Assembly: GCA_003224525.1 (NCBI GenBank) | Contig: QHZB01000249.1 | Span: 1 to 53,629 of the forward strand | Direction of reading: 5' to 3' | Length of the DNA stretch: 53,629 bases | Origin: Acidobacteriota bacterium | GTDB lineage: Bacteria; Acidobacteriota; Terriglobia; Acidiferrales; UBA7541 | Made by a program: the position numbers and the translations under genes | The notes under the pieces: model-generated | Seen by the model: the letters and a program-made list of their open reading frames with translations, nothing else | What the model was told of the DNA's origin: nothing | Database searches by the model: none | In this document: piece by piece, positions 43,400 to 53,542 of the stretch | How the letters are laid out: each line of letters opens with the position of its first letter | Numbering within the stretch: the stretch's first letter is position 1

Positions 43400-46300
43400 G
43401 TGAAACTGAGGTATCTACGAATTCTAGCATTAGTGATTTTGGCGTTGGGTTTGAGCTCCGCATTGGTTCAGCCAGCCAGCGCCGACGAACTCTACGGTCG
43501 CATTCGTGGCATAGCTTTAGACCCCACTGGCGCCGCTCTGCCCGGCGTGCAGTTGAAACTGACTAACGTTGGCACAGGGACAACGGAGGAGTCGGTCTCG
43601 GGTTCTGACGGTAGCTTTGCGTTCTCTAATCTCAAGCCCGGGGAGTACAAACTCGCCGCGACAAAAGCCAGTTTCAAGACCTTCCAGGTTAGTTCCATTC
43701 GCGTGGCGCCGAATGAAATCTACGTGCAGAACGTCAGCATGGAGTTGGGTACGATTAACGAAACGATTGAAGTGGCGGCCAACCAAGCCCAGGTTGAACA
43801 GACCAGCATTCAGCTGACGGCCTCGGTCACTTCCAAGACCATCACAGACCTTCCGCTAAATGGCCGGAACTGGATCGCCCTGCAGCAGACGCTGCCCGGA
43901 GTGGTTATTCCAGATACACGATTTAACAGCAACTACTCCACCAACGGCAGCCAAGGGCAGCAGAACAGTTATCTGATTAATGGCAACGACTACAACGATC
44001 TGCCACTGAACTCGCCATTAGCCCCGCCGAATCCTGATACGATTGAGGAAGTAAAGATGGTGACCAACACCATCAACCCGGAATTCGGTCGCAACTCGGG
44101 CGCCATCATGAATGCCGTCACCAGGTCGGGAACCAACAGCTTCCACGGTACGGCCTTCGACTTCTATCGCGACACGTTCCTGAACGTACATGATTTCTTC
44201 CACGCGAAGCCCCAGCCGTTTCACCAGAACCAGTACGGCGGCACGATCGGCGGACCGGTCTGGAAAAACAAGACTTTCTTCTTCTTTGGGCTGCAGAATA
44301 CTCGCGCTCGGCAGCCCGGGACGAACAGCAACGGCACGACCAACGTATTTACGCAGGACATGTTGAACGGCACATGGAATCCCGCGAAGATGAGCACTAC
44401 TAAGCAAAACCCGTTTCCGATCGTGGGCTCAAGCGGCGCGACCTACCCTGCCGGGACACCGTGGGCCACAATCTTTCCAACTGGGATTGTTCCGACAACG
44501 GATTACAATTCACTCGCGGCTTCGCTGGTGAAAAAGTTTGTGCCGCTGCCCAACTGCGGCACCGCCACATGCACGCTGTATTCGTTCCAGCCACTTACTC
44601 AACGTAAAGCCAACCAGTTTATCGGTCGCATGGATCAAAACTTCGGCTCGAAAGATTCGCTGTGGTTCTACGCTTACGCAAATGACGAACACACGCTTAA
44701 CGATATAGCGTTCAGCGCGGCCAGTCTGCCCGGGTTTGGTGACAAGAGCGCTCCTTATACCAAACAATTCACAGCGTCATGGCAACACACGATCAGTACC
44801 AACGTTGTGAACGAATTGCGCGCAGGCTACACGCGCTTCAATTTCGACACTGGCACACCACAGATGGCCGTGACGCCGGCCAGCGTCGGATTCACTAATA
44901 TCTTCCCGCAGATTCCGCAGGGCGCCGGCTATCCCAGGATGACACTGACGGGATACTTTAACCTGGGTTTTACTAGCAACGGTCCCCAGCCTCGCAAGGA
45001 CCAGACCTACCAGCTCAATGACAATTACAGCTGGGTCAAGGGTCGGCACAGCTTGAAGTTCGGGTACGACGGCCGCAAATTTCAGGTATGGAATCCTTTC
45101 GGCGCCCGCAACAACGGCGCCTTCTCCTTCAGTAATAGCGCCAAGTATTCGACCGGAGATCCGGGCCTGAACTTCCTTCTGGGCATTCCGACCAGCTACA
45201 ACCAAGGTTCCGGTCAGATAATCCTTGCCCAGGCTTACGAACACTACTTTTTCGCACAGGACCAATGGCGTGTGAAGAACAATCTAACTCTCACATTCGG
45301 CGCGGGATACCAGATCGATACTCCAATCGCGGAATATCAGAGCGCAGGGCTATCTCGCGCGTGCTTTATCCCCGATCTACAATCGAAGGTTTTCCCCTTG
45401 GGCGTCGCTCCCAATGGCAACCCCGCCGGATCTCCCGTCGGGTATGCTTTCCCCGGCGATCCGGGCTGCGACACAAAGGGAGGCGTGAGCACCAAGTTCA
45501 ACCACATCGGTCCGCGCGTGGGTTTTGCATACACCCCGAATTGGGGACGCCTTACTGGAGGCGCCGGCAAGACGTCCGTCCGCGCGGGCTTCGGTTTGTA
45601 CTTCAACCGCGGCGAAGAGGAGTTGAATCTGCAGGATTTGGGCTCACCACCGATCGGTCAAACCAGCAATGGCGTCGGTGACCTCGGGCTGGTTCCCTCG
45701 TTCCCCGATCCCTGGGCAGACGTTGCCGGAGGCGGAACGCTTAAAAACAAATTCCCTTATGTGGCGCCAACACCCGGAAGCCTCATCGATTTTGGCCAGT
45801 ACTTTCCGATGGGCATCAACACCGTAGATCATAATCTAACAACTCCTTATGCTATGAACTACAACCTAACCATCGAGCGCGAGATTCCGAGTAAAACGAT
45901 CTTGCGGATCAGTTATGTGGGTGCCAAGGGTCGCAATCTTATCACCTCGTATAGTTTCAATCCGATGACCCCGGCGGGCTTACAGACATGCTTGGTCACT
46001 CCGGCCTGCGCCAGCAACGGAGATGGCGCGCCGGTGAATTTCCCGAATCTGTTTTTGTACCCTGGCGACATCTGGGGCAACAGCGGCCAGCAGCACAGTA
46101 ATGGCTGGTCAAACTACAACGCCCTGCAGATCACCGCGGACAAGCGGATGAGCCACGGGCTGCAATTTCTCACCACCTATACGTGGTCGCACTCTCTTGA
46201 TACCGGCTCCAGCTTCGAGGACACCGCGTTCCTGACTGGCGGCGGATTCGATCCATTCGGTCGGCTCAGGCGTGACTACGGAAACTCGGCATTTGACGCT

Positions 46301-46861
46301 CGTCATCGCTTCACGCTTAGCTTGAGCTACGAATTTCCCAAGCCGTCGCTGGTGCCCAGACTTTTGGGTGGCTGGCGCGTGACCGGCCAAACCATCCTTC
46401 AGACGGGCTTGCCGATCAACTTCCAGGACAGCAATGAACTATCCCTGGTGTGCTCGACATCCTTCTCCTTCTATTCTTGTCCGGATCGTCCAGACCTGGT
46501 GAAGGCGCCTGTGGCGCTCAATCCGCGGAGTTCTACCACCCATCTCTGGTTTGACCCAGCCTCGTTCACGGATAATGCACTCGGCACCCTCGGCAATGTC
46601 ACCCGCGGCTTCTTCCACGGCCCGGGCTACTGGGGCACAAACTTCTCAATCCAAAAGGATACGAAGATCACCGAGGGCAAGACCTTCCAGGTGCGTTTGG
46701 AAGCGTTCAACGTGTTCAACCATGCAAACTTTGCCAATCCAGACGCCGACGTGGCCTCCCCAACCTTTGGCCAAATACGCAGCCTGCGAGCGTTTGCGGC
46801 TAGCGGACCCAGCCCCGAAGGTTCGCGACTGATCCAGTTGGCCGCGAAGTTTATTTTCTAA
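43400..46861 (+). CDS. Oar-type TonB-dependent outer-membrane receptor
   Basis: The 1153-residue protein has a signal peptide (MKLRYLRILALVILALGLSSALVQPASA) and a carboxypeptidase-regulatory-like Ig domain (about 30-120: GRIRGIALDPTGAALPGVQLKLTN). The plug domain carries DLPLNGRNWIALQQTLPGV and the plug-barrel Asn-rich loops, followed by a 22-strand-type barrel. It ends in Phe (LIQLAAKFIF), as outer-membrane barrels do. Such receptors are abundant in Acidobacteriota and are thought to import large organic molecules with TonB energy. The start is GTG 43400 with AGGAGG just upstream. A strong terminator follows. Truncated relatives lie downstream. Confidence 0.93.
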   Translation: MKLRYLRILALVILALGLSSALVQPASADELYGRIRGIALDPTGAALPGVQLKLTNVGTGTTEESVSGSDGSFAFSNLKPGEYKLAATKASFKTFQVSSIRVAPNEIYVQNVSMELGTINETIEVAANQAQVEQTSIQLTASVTSKTITDLPLNGRNWIALQQTLPGVVIPDTRFNSNYSTNGSQGQQNSYLINGNDYNDLPLNSPLAPPNPDTIEEVKMVTNTINPEFGRNSGAIMNAVTRSGTNSFHGTAFDFYRDTFLNVHDFFHAKPQPFHQNQYGGTIGGPVWKNKTFFFFGLQNTRARQPGTNSNGTTNVFTQDMLNGTWNPAKMSTTKQNPFPIVGSSGATYPAGTPWATIFPTGIVPTTDYNSLAASLVKKFVPLPNCGTATCTLYSFQPLTQRKANQFIGRMDQNFGSKDSLWFYAYANDEHTLNDIAFSAASLPGFGDKSAPYTKQFTASWQHTISTNVVNELRAGYTRFNFDTGTPQMAVTPASVGFTNIFPQIPQGAGYPRMTLTGYFNLGFTSNGPQPRKDQTYQLNDNYSWVKGRHSLKFGYDGRKFQVWNPFGARNNGAFSFSNSAKYSTGDPGLNFLLGIPTSYNQGSGQIILAQAYEHYFFAQDQWRVKNNLTLTFGAGYQIDTPIAEYQSAGLSRACFIPDLQSKVFPLGVAPNGNPAGSPVGYAFPGDPGCDTKGGVSTKFNHIGPRVGFAYTPNWGRLTGGAGKTSVRAGFGLYFNRGEEELNLQDLGSPPIGQTSNGVGDLGLVPSFPDPWADVAGGGTLKNKFPYVAPTPGSLIDFGQYFPMGINTVDHNLTTPYAMNYNLTIEREIPSKTILRISYVGAKGRNLITSYSFNPMTPAGLQTCLVTPACASNGDGAPVNFPNLFLYPGDIWGNSGQQHSNGWSNYNALQITADKRMSHGLQFLTTYTWSHSLDTGSSFEDTAFLTGGGFDPFGRLRRDYGNSAFDARHRFTLSLSYEFPKPSLVPRLLGGWRVTGQTILQTGLPINFQDSNELSLVCSTSFSFYSCPDRPDLVKAPVALNPRSSTTHLWFDPASFTDNALGTLGNVTRGFFHGPGYWGTNFSIQKDTKITEGKTFQVRLEAFNVFNHANFANPDADVASPTFGQIRSLRAFAASGPSPEGSRLIQLAAKFIF

Positions 46862-46881
46862 CTTCTAACCAAGGTATTTTA

Positions 46882-46917
46882 GAAACGGGCGTCCTGGTTT
46901 GCCGGGACGCCCGTTTC
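46882..46917 (+). terminator. Terminator of the first TonB-dependent receptor
   Basis: GAAACGGGCGTCC (46882-46894), a 10-base loop and GGACGCCCGTTTC (46905-46917) form a 13-bp perfect stem, followed by a CGTTTCC pyrimidine stretch. Confidence 0.75.
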
Positions 46918-47040
46918 CGTTTCCTAGGCCTTATCGTGGCGGTTGCCTTGGGGATATTTTCCAACGCAGGCGGCCGGGGGGATCGGCGGGGGAAGGCATG
47001 GCGGCGGATTTCCCATTGCTCGGGGAATTGGCGGCCGTTT

Positions 47041-47404
47041 ATGGTCGCGTACCTCGCCAGCAACCCCAACGCCCAGTACATCACGGCTGGTCAGGGCACG
47101 CTGACTAACGCTGGCCGGAATACGCTACAGACGCGGCCGATCAGCAACCTCGATGTGACCGCCGCAAAGCGGTTCTCTTTGACCGAACGCATGCACCTCG
47201 AATTCCAGGCGCAGTTCCTCAACGTGTTGAATCACCCGCAGTTCACACCCGGTTTCGCGAACCGAGTGGATTCGATCGGATTCACCGGCTCAGCCCCGAC
47301 GAATTACCTGACGCCGTCCGTCCAATGCCGTCTTCAACCAGCCAGAGCGAGCGTTCCCGAGCAACTCACGGACACTGCAGCTGGCGCTGAAGTTTATCTT
47401 CTAA
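47041..47404 (+). pseudogene. C-terminal remnant of a TonB-dependent receptor
   Basis: The frame from 47041 reads YLASNPNAQYITAGQGTL...GRNTLQTRPISNLDVTAAKRF..MHLEFQAQFLNVLNHPQF, the last strands of an Oar-type barrel. Near 47325 the frame shifts, after which NAVFNQPERAFPSNSRTLQLALKFIF completes the normal C-terminus at TAA 47404. Nothing of the N-terminal 900 or so residues precedes it. It keeps its own terminator. Confidence 0.75.
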
Positions 47405-47432
47405 CCGTCACACCGGGGCCCTACTAAGATCA

Positions 47433-47471
47433 GACCGGGACGGCTGCGGCCGTCCCGGTCTTTCACTTTTT
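47433..47471 (+). terminator. Terminator after the receptor remnant
   Basis: GACCGGGACGGC (47433-47444), TGCG, GCCGTCCCGGTC (47449-47460), then TTTCACTTTTT. A 12-bp perfect stem. Confidence 0.75.
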
Positions 47472-48610
47472 CCATTGCAATTGGCAGCACCATCCAGACT
47501 GATCGAAGACGTTGCGCTGCATGAGAGTCCGTGCTTAGCGCAGACGGCCGGGAGGATCAGCAGGGGACGGCATTTCCGCGGCTTTCCAGGTGCTCACGGC
47601 GTTTGGCTACTCGTTTACCGGCGCCGGTTGTGGGATTCCCGCGATCCGTTCCGACGAAGAACTAACGAGGCTTCGCCTCAGACCGACGAGGCATGTTAAG
47701 ATCATTTTTCGATATTCGGCCTGAGCGAACCAGCGCGCACCTATTTGCGGTACAAGCAGTCGAAGCAATTTAATTGCGCTCACACTCTGGCTCCCGACCT
47801 CGGGACCAGGCGCTACAAGGCAAACGCCGCCCTCGCGCCACCAGTTCAACTTTCGCCGAATCCGAGTTTACTCGCGGCACAGCTCGCACGTGATGCCGAG
47901 GGGTATTTCTATCTCAAAAACCAAACTTGACTCATTTACACTACATTCCGAAATGCAAGTACCTAGCCATCGAGCTTCTCACCGCCAAGAGTGTCTACCT
48001 TCATCCCGGCAACTTCTATGACTTCCCGTCCGACGGATTTCTGGCTGTCAGCCTCATCACCCCAGAGGTACGGACTTTGCGCAGGGGACGGCTAATGCGC
48101 TCACTCTTCTACGTAAGAATGCCTCATTCCTCAAGCGCAGTCGCCATGCCACCTACCATAAGGATTTCTTTTTGGCTTCATAATCTGGTAGATGATGGGC
48201 AATTAACTTACAGTTTATGGAATATGCCGATGAGAGGTCTTCTCCATTTAGTTCTAGTACCAGCACACTAAACAAAGAAGTTAGCTGAACTTAATCTAAA
48301 AACAGTATAAACCTATAGATTGGAAAGCACCTTGCGATGCTTCCGATAGGGGCGTGGTGGTTCGTTCCAATGTTCCATTCCAAGTCATTCGGTGTTGCTC
48401 GGGGCATTGTAGACCCAGAACCACGCACTCAATCCCGAGCTTGAAGTGTGGTCGGTTGTGGTTGCCTGCAGTACAACGGGTTGAAAGACCACGCTTGGAA
48501 AGCAGTACGTGTTTTTTCGGGCCGGTGTTCGGTTGTTTACTCCAGCAGAGTGGGAGCACGTCTTCCCGAGGCAGTCAATGCGAAGTGTTGGCGAACCATG
48601 GAGGATAATA
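47472..48610. other. Degenerate stretch between receptor copies
   Basis: It contains the aminotransferase remnant (47963-48066). It also holds, on the minus strand near 47607-47640, the octapeptide GIPQPAPV, which recurs in the Cys-rich protein at 52109-52390. The last 330 bases are A/T-rich and form the leader of the second receptor. No intact gene. Confidence 0.45.
47963..48066 (+). pseudogene. Fragment of the PLP aminotransferase
   Basis: LAIELLTAKSVYLHPGNFYDFPSDGFLAVSLITPE matches, at most positions, the C-terminal AIELLTAQGVSVHPGHFYEFASDGYLVVSLITPE of the gene at 41857-43032. Only about 35 codons remain. Confidence 0.8.
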
Positions 48611-51600
48611 ATGCAGAAAAAGATTTTGGGGGTGTTGGTATTGTTGTTAGTTAGCTCCGGGTTCTCGTTTGGACAGAGACTGACAGGCGGGATCTCCTTG
48701 CGGGTGACGGATCCGCAAGGTAATGCCGTGCCCAACGTCAAGGCCAGCGTGCTCAGCAAAGAGCACGGGACAAAGGTGGAAGTAGCAGGCACGAACGAAG
48801 GGGAAGTGACGGTGGCGGATCTTGCGCCTGGCGAATACGAAGTTGTTATTCAACATGAGGGATTCCGGAAGACGACGGTGACCTTGACCGTGCGCATTGG
48901 GGTGAACACGTCCCTGGACATTCATTTGGAAGTTGGCGCCGTGAGCGAATCGATTATCGTGGAGGCCAACACAGTTACGGTGGATACATCGAAGTCCACC
49001 GTGCAGGGAGTCATTGAAGCAGCGCAAATCGATCAACTGCCGCTGAATGGCCGGAATTTCCTGGATCTGGCACAGATGGCGCCGGGCGTGCAAGTGGTGG
49101 ACGGTGGTTCGTTTGACCCGACCAAGAACCAGTTTGCGGGCGTATCTGTGGGCGGGCGTTCTGGCCGCAGCACGCGCATCCAGGTGGACGGCGTGGACAT
49201 CACGGACGAGACCGTGGGCACGACGGTGATGAATCTGACGAACGAGTCTATTGAGGAATTTGGAATCGCCCAGTCGTCGCTGGATGTCAGCACGGACCTG
49301 ACGTCCACGGGAGCGATTAACATCATTTCGCGCAGCGGAAGCAACGACATACACGGGTCGGGCTTTGGGTTCTGGCGGCGTTCGGACTTTGCGGCCAACA
49401 ATGGACCACTGGATGTGCTGAATCCTGTGAAGCCGGTGTTCAGCCGCGACAATTATGGCGGCCGGCTGGGCGGGCCGTTCCTCAAGAGCAAACTGTTCTG
49501 GTTTTTGTCATACGAGAGGCAGAAGCAGGCGGGAGCAATTACTGCCAAGGCTGGACTTCAACCTGACAAACAGCCAGCACCTGTTCTACAAGTACACTCA
49601 CGACGACAATTTTGGTGTCACCGGTTTTGGCGGTCTTGGTTTCTCGGCGTTCGCGAACAAGAACGGCACAAATGCACACGCGGTGGGTTGGGACTATACC
49701 AAAGGAGATTGGACGAACGCGATTCGCTTCAGCTTCCTAAAGTTCGTGAACGGAATCGTGGATGGGAACGCAGCGGCTGGGACGCCACAGTCGCCCCTTC
49801 CGGATGTGGCGGTGAACATTACCGGGCTGGGTGGATTCTTATACGGTCCAAGCGACCTTGCACCGCAGGCGACCTATCAGCAAAACAAGCAGATCAAGTA
49901 TGACGCGAGCTGGACGCACGGCAGACATACGATCCAGTTTGGTGTGGCCTACAACCGGATTGACGAAGCGGGGTTTGCGTCGTTCTTCGGACTGGGCGCC
50001 CGGGCCCGCGCGTCTTACAGCAAGGGAGTTGCGGCTATTCCATTTAACGCGAATGGAGCGGCCGACCCGTTAAACTACAAGTTCAACAGCGCTTACGTCG
50101 GGAATGGTCTCGGGTATGGCAGCGAAACGCCGGTATTGGGATTGCCGGCCGGAGGATTTATCAACAACCGACTCGGTATCTACGCGCATGACGCCTGGCG
50201 CGTTAGCCATACACTGACCTTGAATGGTGGTTTGCGGTATAGCCTCGACACTGGGTTGACCAACCACGACCTAGCCCGCGCTCCGCTGATCAATTTGTTC
50301 GATCCGGAGCTTGGTGGGTATCCTCGAAACGACAACTTGCGTCTGGGCCCGCAAGCGGGATTCGCCTGGAACGTGCGGGGCGACGGCAAGACGGTCATCC
50401 GCGGCGGGGGCGGTATCTACTACGAGACGAACATTTTCAATAACATCCTCTTCGATCGGACGGTGAATCTGGCGCCGGGATTGGGCAACACCTATATCCT
50501 GTTTGGAGCTGCGGGAAATACTTTTCTCCCGAACCCGGCAGATGGGTCCGTGCTGTTTGACTTTAATACCATGTGCACGGGGGCTCAGCCGGGCGCTGCG
50601 AATGCGAACAGCTGCATCGGAGCATCCGTGGGAGCTGCGCTGCCCTTTGTGAGCCAGGCGGAAAAACTATTTATCGCCGCCAGTAAGATGCTTTCGCAGG
50701 GCTATCCTCAGCCGGGTGTACCTCCACAGTTCAATATCGACCACGGCGTGATTGGTGGGGCGATTCTTGACCCGCACTACAAATCGCCCTACGGAGCGCA
50801 AATCAACCTCGGCGTGCAGCGACAGATCAGATCGGGGTTAGTACTTTCCTTGGACTACGTTTTGAACCGCGGCGTGCACTTCAACATGCAAGTGGACCGC
50901 AACCGAATCGGCGCCGCCGACACACTTAACGTTGGCCTGGCCAATGCCGCCATTTCGAGTACTCTGAGCACATTTAATTGCGCCACGATTGACTGCGTCA
51001 TCCAGGCCGGCGGAACGATTGACGATTTCGCCGGCAACGGTCTCGGTGGAGGGCCAGGGTTCGACGGTTTTGCGTTTGGCGGAAAGAACATCAATTTCCG
51101 CCAGATGACGGTGCTGGAACCCGTGGGGGTTTCGCGGTACCAGGCGTTGCAGGCGCAGTTGACTGGAAAGCTGGGCACGTGGGGCACGTTCAAGAATGTC
51201 ACGACAAACGTCAGCTATGCGTTGTCGCGATTCAATTCCTCCGCAGTTGACCAGGACTTTCTGTCGGGTGCGGTGAACAATGACAGTCCAACGCAATACT
51301 ATGGTCCGGCAGGGGAAGACCACCTGCACCAGCTCGGGGTGGGGCTCATCATGCAGTTGCCATTCCATTTCCAATTGGCAACTTCCAGCTATTTTCGGAG
51401 CAACGGTCCTTCCAACCCGGCTCTTAATCCGAATGGGAGCAGGTCCGATATTTTCACATCCGACCTGAACGGCGATGGGACCGTGGGTGATCCTCTGCCC
51501 GGAGCGAACCGCGGGTCATTTGACCGCAGCTTCGGGGTTGCAGGACTCACTAAATTGATCAACAACTTCAATGCAAATGTTGCCGGAACGTTGAGCCCCG

Positions 51601-51965
51601 CGGGGCAAGCACTGGTGAACGCAGGACTCATGACAGCGGCCCAACTAACCGCGCTGGGTGGGGTGATCGAGACAGTACCTCTGCCAGTCGCGGGGCAAAA
51701 GGAAAACCCGCTCTTCTATACGACAGACGTGCGACTCTCCTGGAACTGGAAGTTCAAAGAGCGGCTATCGATTCAGCCGAGCGTTGATTGCTTCAATCTC
51801 TTCAACAAGAACAATACGGAGGGTCCGCTGACTGGCACGCTCTCTGGCGGGCCGGGGACCATCACCAACACGCCGGCGTACTTCACGCGCGTGGGCGCCG
51901 GTTCGGGGTCGTTCTCGAGCGGTCAGCCGCGGGCATTCCAGTTTGGAATCCGCGTGACGTTCTAA
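48611..51965 (+). pseudogene. Second Oar-type TonB-dependent receptor, with internal deletion and frameshift
   Basis: The first frame (48611 to about 49545) gives a signal peptide, the regulatory-like Ig domain (GGISLRVTDPQGNAVPNVKASV) and a plug (DQLPLNGRNFLDLAQMAPGVQ, RDNYGGRLGGPFLKSKLFWFLSYERQKQAG). The barrel (LPRLDFNLTNSQHLFYKYTHDDNFG... to the end) continues in another frame from about 49548 to 51965 and ends FGIRVTF. Intact relatives have roughly 100 more residues between these parts, so a block was lost with a shift of frame. It is either a pseudogene or an assembly error. The start ATG 48611 is preceded by GGAGG. A good terminator follows. Confidence 0.85.
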
Positions 51966-51989
51966 GTTTGTTCTAACGCAAATCCCAAC

Positions 51990-52022
51990 GAGGCGGGGCT
52001 TCTGGCCCCGTCTCATTTTTTC
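51990..52022 (+). terminator. Terminator of the second receptor
   Basis: GAGGCGGGGC (51990-51999), TTCTG, GCCCCGTCTC (52005-52014) with one G.U pair, then ATTTTTTC. Confidence 0.75.
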
Positions 52023-52071
52023 GCCTTTGAGTCTCCCGCAATCCGCCGGAGGCCATGCCGCCCCTTCCCTG

Positions 52072-52161
52072 TCCAACCATCTCAACTTTGCCAACACTGT
52101 TGGCGACGTTACCAGCGGGAATTTCGGCCGCGTGACTGCCATTCGCGACAATTCGTTGGGA
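52072..52161 (+). pseudogene. Tiny C-terminal remnant of a third TonB-dependent receptor
   Basis: The reading LSNHLNFANTVGDVTSGNFGRVTAIRD is the penultimate barrel segment typical of Oar-type receptors (compare NHANFANP and NHPQFTPG in the other copies). The frame then degenerates. Nothing upstream belongs to it. Confidence 0.6.
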
Positions 52162-52390
52162 GTGCGGTCTTCAGCGGAGGCGCCCGGGAGGGTCGGGAAT
52201 TGGCGGCGACGTGTACAGGTGCGGGCTGGGGGATGCCCGCGCCGGTATTTAGCTCAAGATGGTCCTTGGCACAGGCAGGGCAGTAGCTTTTGCCGGTGTC
52301 TTCATCGCGGAGGCTGGCCAGCTCGTAGCATCCGCAGATGCAATCGCAGTAGCCGGTTTCGGAGGCTGTCTTGATGGGGATGAGCGCCAT
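52109..52390 (-). CDS. Small Cys-rich protein
   Basis: The 93-residue protein begins MALIPIKTASETGYCDCICGCYELASL and continues DTGKSYCPACAKDH. Six Cys (CxCxCGC... CxxC) form a likely zinc or iron site of unknown role. The C-terminal 45 residues are Pro/Arg/Ser-rich and overlap the receptor remnant on the other strand, so the true protein may end earlier or have been extended by a lost stop. There is no clear ribosome-binding site. Its GIPQPAPV octapeptide recurs near 47.6 kb, next to another receptor remnant. Confidence 0.5.
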   Translation of the reverse strand: MALIPIKTASETGYCDCICGCYELASLRDEDTGKSYCPACAKDHLELNTGAGIPQPAPVHVAANSRPSRAPPLKTALPTNCREWQSRGRNSRW

Positions 52391-52468
52391 TGCAGCGAGA
52401 GTTTACGTTTTCACGCTGCGGGATGCAAGAGGAGCCCGGACCTTGAGCCCATGCTCCCGCCGTGCGTT

Positions 52469-53542
52469 CTATAAGTTCTTCAGTTGCGCCAGGCGAAACG
52501 GGGAACCGAGGTGCTCCCGCAGTTCCACCCAATGCTGTTCCGGAATGGTCATGAACACGTCGACGACCGCGGGGTCAAACTGGCTCCCGGAGCAGCGCTT
52601 AATCTCTTCTCGGGCATGGGACATCGGCAAGGCTCTACGGTAGGGACGGTCGCTGATCATGGCATCAAGAGAATCCGCGATGGTAAAGATGCGCGCACCG
52701 AGAGGAATCTGTTCGCCCTTCAGTCCGCGGGGGTAACCCGAGCCGTCAAAAAACTCCTGGTGCGCGAGCACGATCTCCGCGGCACCGCGCAAAAACGGAA
52801 TGCGAATCAGCATGTTGTAACCGATCTCGCAGTGTTTGCGCATGATCTGTTTTTCGTCGTCGTTCAAGGGACCGGGTTTGCGCAGAATGCCATCGGGAAT
52901 GGCCATCTTCCCGATATCGTGGAGAAAAGCGGCGCGCGCCAGGATGGCCAAATACGGATCCGGCACGGGCATGGCTCTGGCGATGGATATGCAAAACGCG
53001 GTGACCCGCTGGCAATGTCCTTCCGTTTCGGCATCCTTCAAGTCCAGTGCGCTTCCGAGAGCCTCGAGCGTGTCGTCGTAAGACTGTTCGAGTTCCACAT
53101 GCTTTGCGGTGAGCTGGGCGGTGCGTTCCTCGACGAGTTGCTCCAGGTTGCGCTGATAGTTGCGGTTTTCGATGATCAGACGGCGGTGCTGCAGCGCGCG
53201 TCCAACGCCCAAAAAGAGCTGGTCCTTTTCGAAGGGCTTGAGGATGTAGTCATAGGCGCCGCGGCGAATGGCTTCCAGAGCGGTGGAAATGTCGTGGATG
53301 GCGGTGACCATGATCACCGGCACTTCGGGATCGTATTGCCGCATCCACTCGAGGAGACGGATCCCGTCCATCTCCGGCATGATCATGTCGCTCAAAACAA
53401 GGTCGGGCGTTGTCTTCTTGACCTGGTCTTGGGCGACGCGGCCATTCTGCACGGCCGTGCAATGATAGCCCTTTGATTCGAGCATAGTCGAAACGACCTC
53501 GCGAATCGCTTCCTCATCGTCCACGACCAGAATGTTTTCCAT
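52469..53542 (-). CDS. Response regulator with HD-GYP-type output domain
   Basis: The 357-residue protein has an N-terminal receiver domain (ENILVVDDEEAI; phosphoacceptor Asp in VLSDMIMPEMDG; Thr and Lys in VTAIHD and LKPFEKDQ), a coiled linker (about 130-160) and an HD-GYP domain. That domain contains HDIGKMAIPD and HQEFFDGSGYPRGLKG, where the more usual form is HHExxDGSGYP. HD-GYP enzymes hydrolyse c-di-GMP; the His to Gln change may affect the metal site. I start at ATG 53542, where the receiver begins; the frame is open to 53593. TATAAT lies just upstream of it (about 53577-53572). It could link to the PilZ-like proteins, but that is speculative. Confidence 0.9.
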   Translation of the reverse strand: MENILVVDDEEAIREVVSTMLESKGYHCTAVQNGRVAQDQVKKTTPDLVLSDMIMPEMDGIRLLEWMRQYDPEVPVIMVTAIHDISTALEAIRRGAYDYILKPFEKDQLFLGVGRALQHRRLIIENRNYQRNLEQLVEERTAQLTAKHVELEQSYDDTLEALGSALDLKDAETEGHCQRVTAFCISIARAMPVPDPYLAILARAAFLHDIGKMAIPDGILRKPGPLNDDEKQIMRKHCEIGYNMLIRIPFLRGAAEIVLAHQEFFDGSGYPRGLKGEQIPLGARIFTIADSLDAMISDRPYRRALPMSHAREEIKRCSGSQFDPAVVDVFMTIPEQHWVELREHLGSPFRLAQLKNL

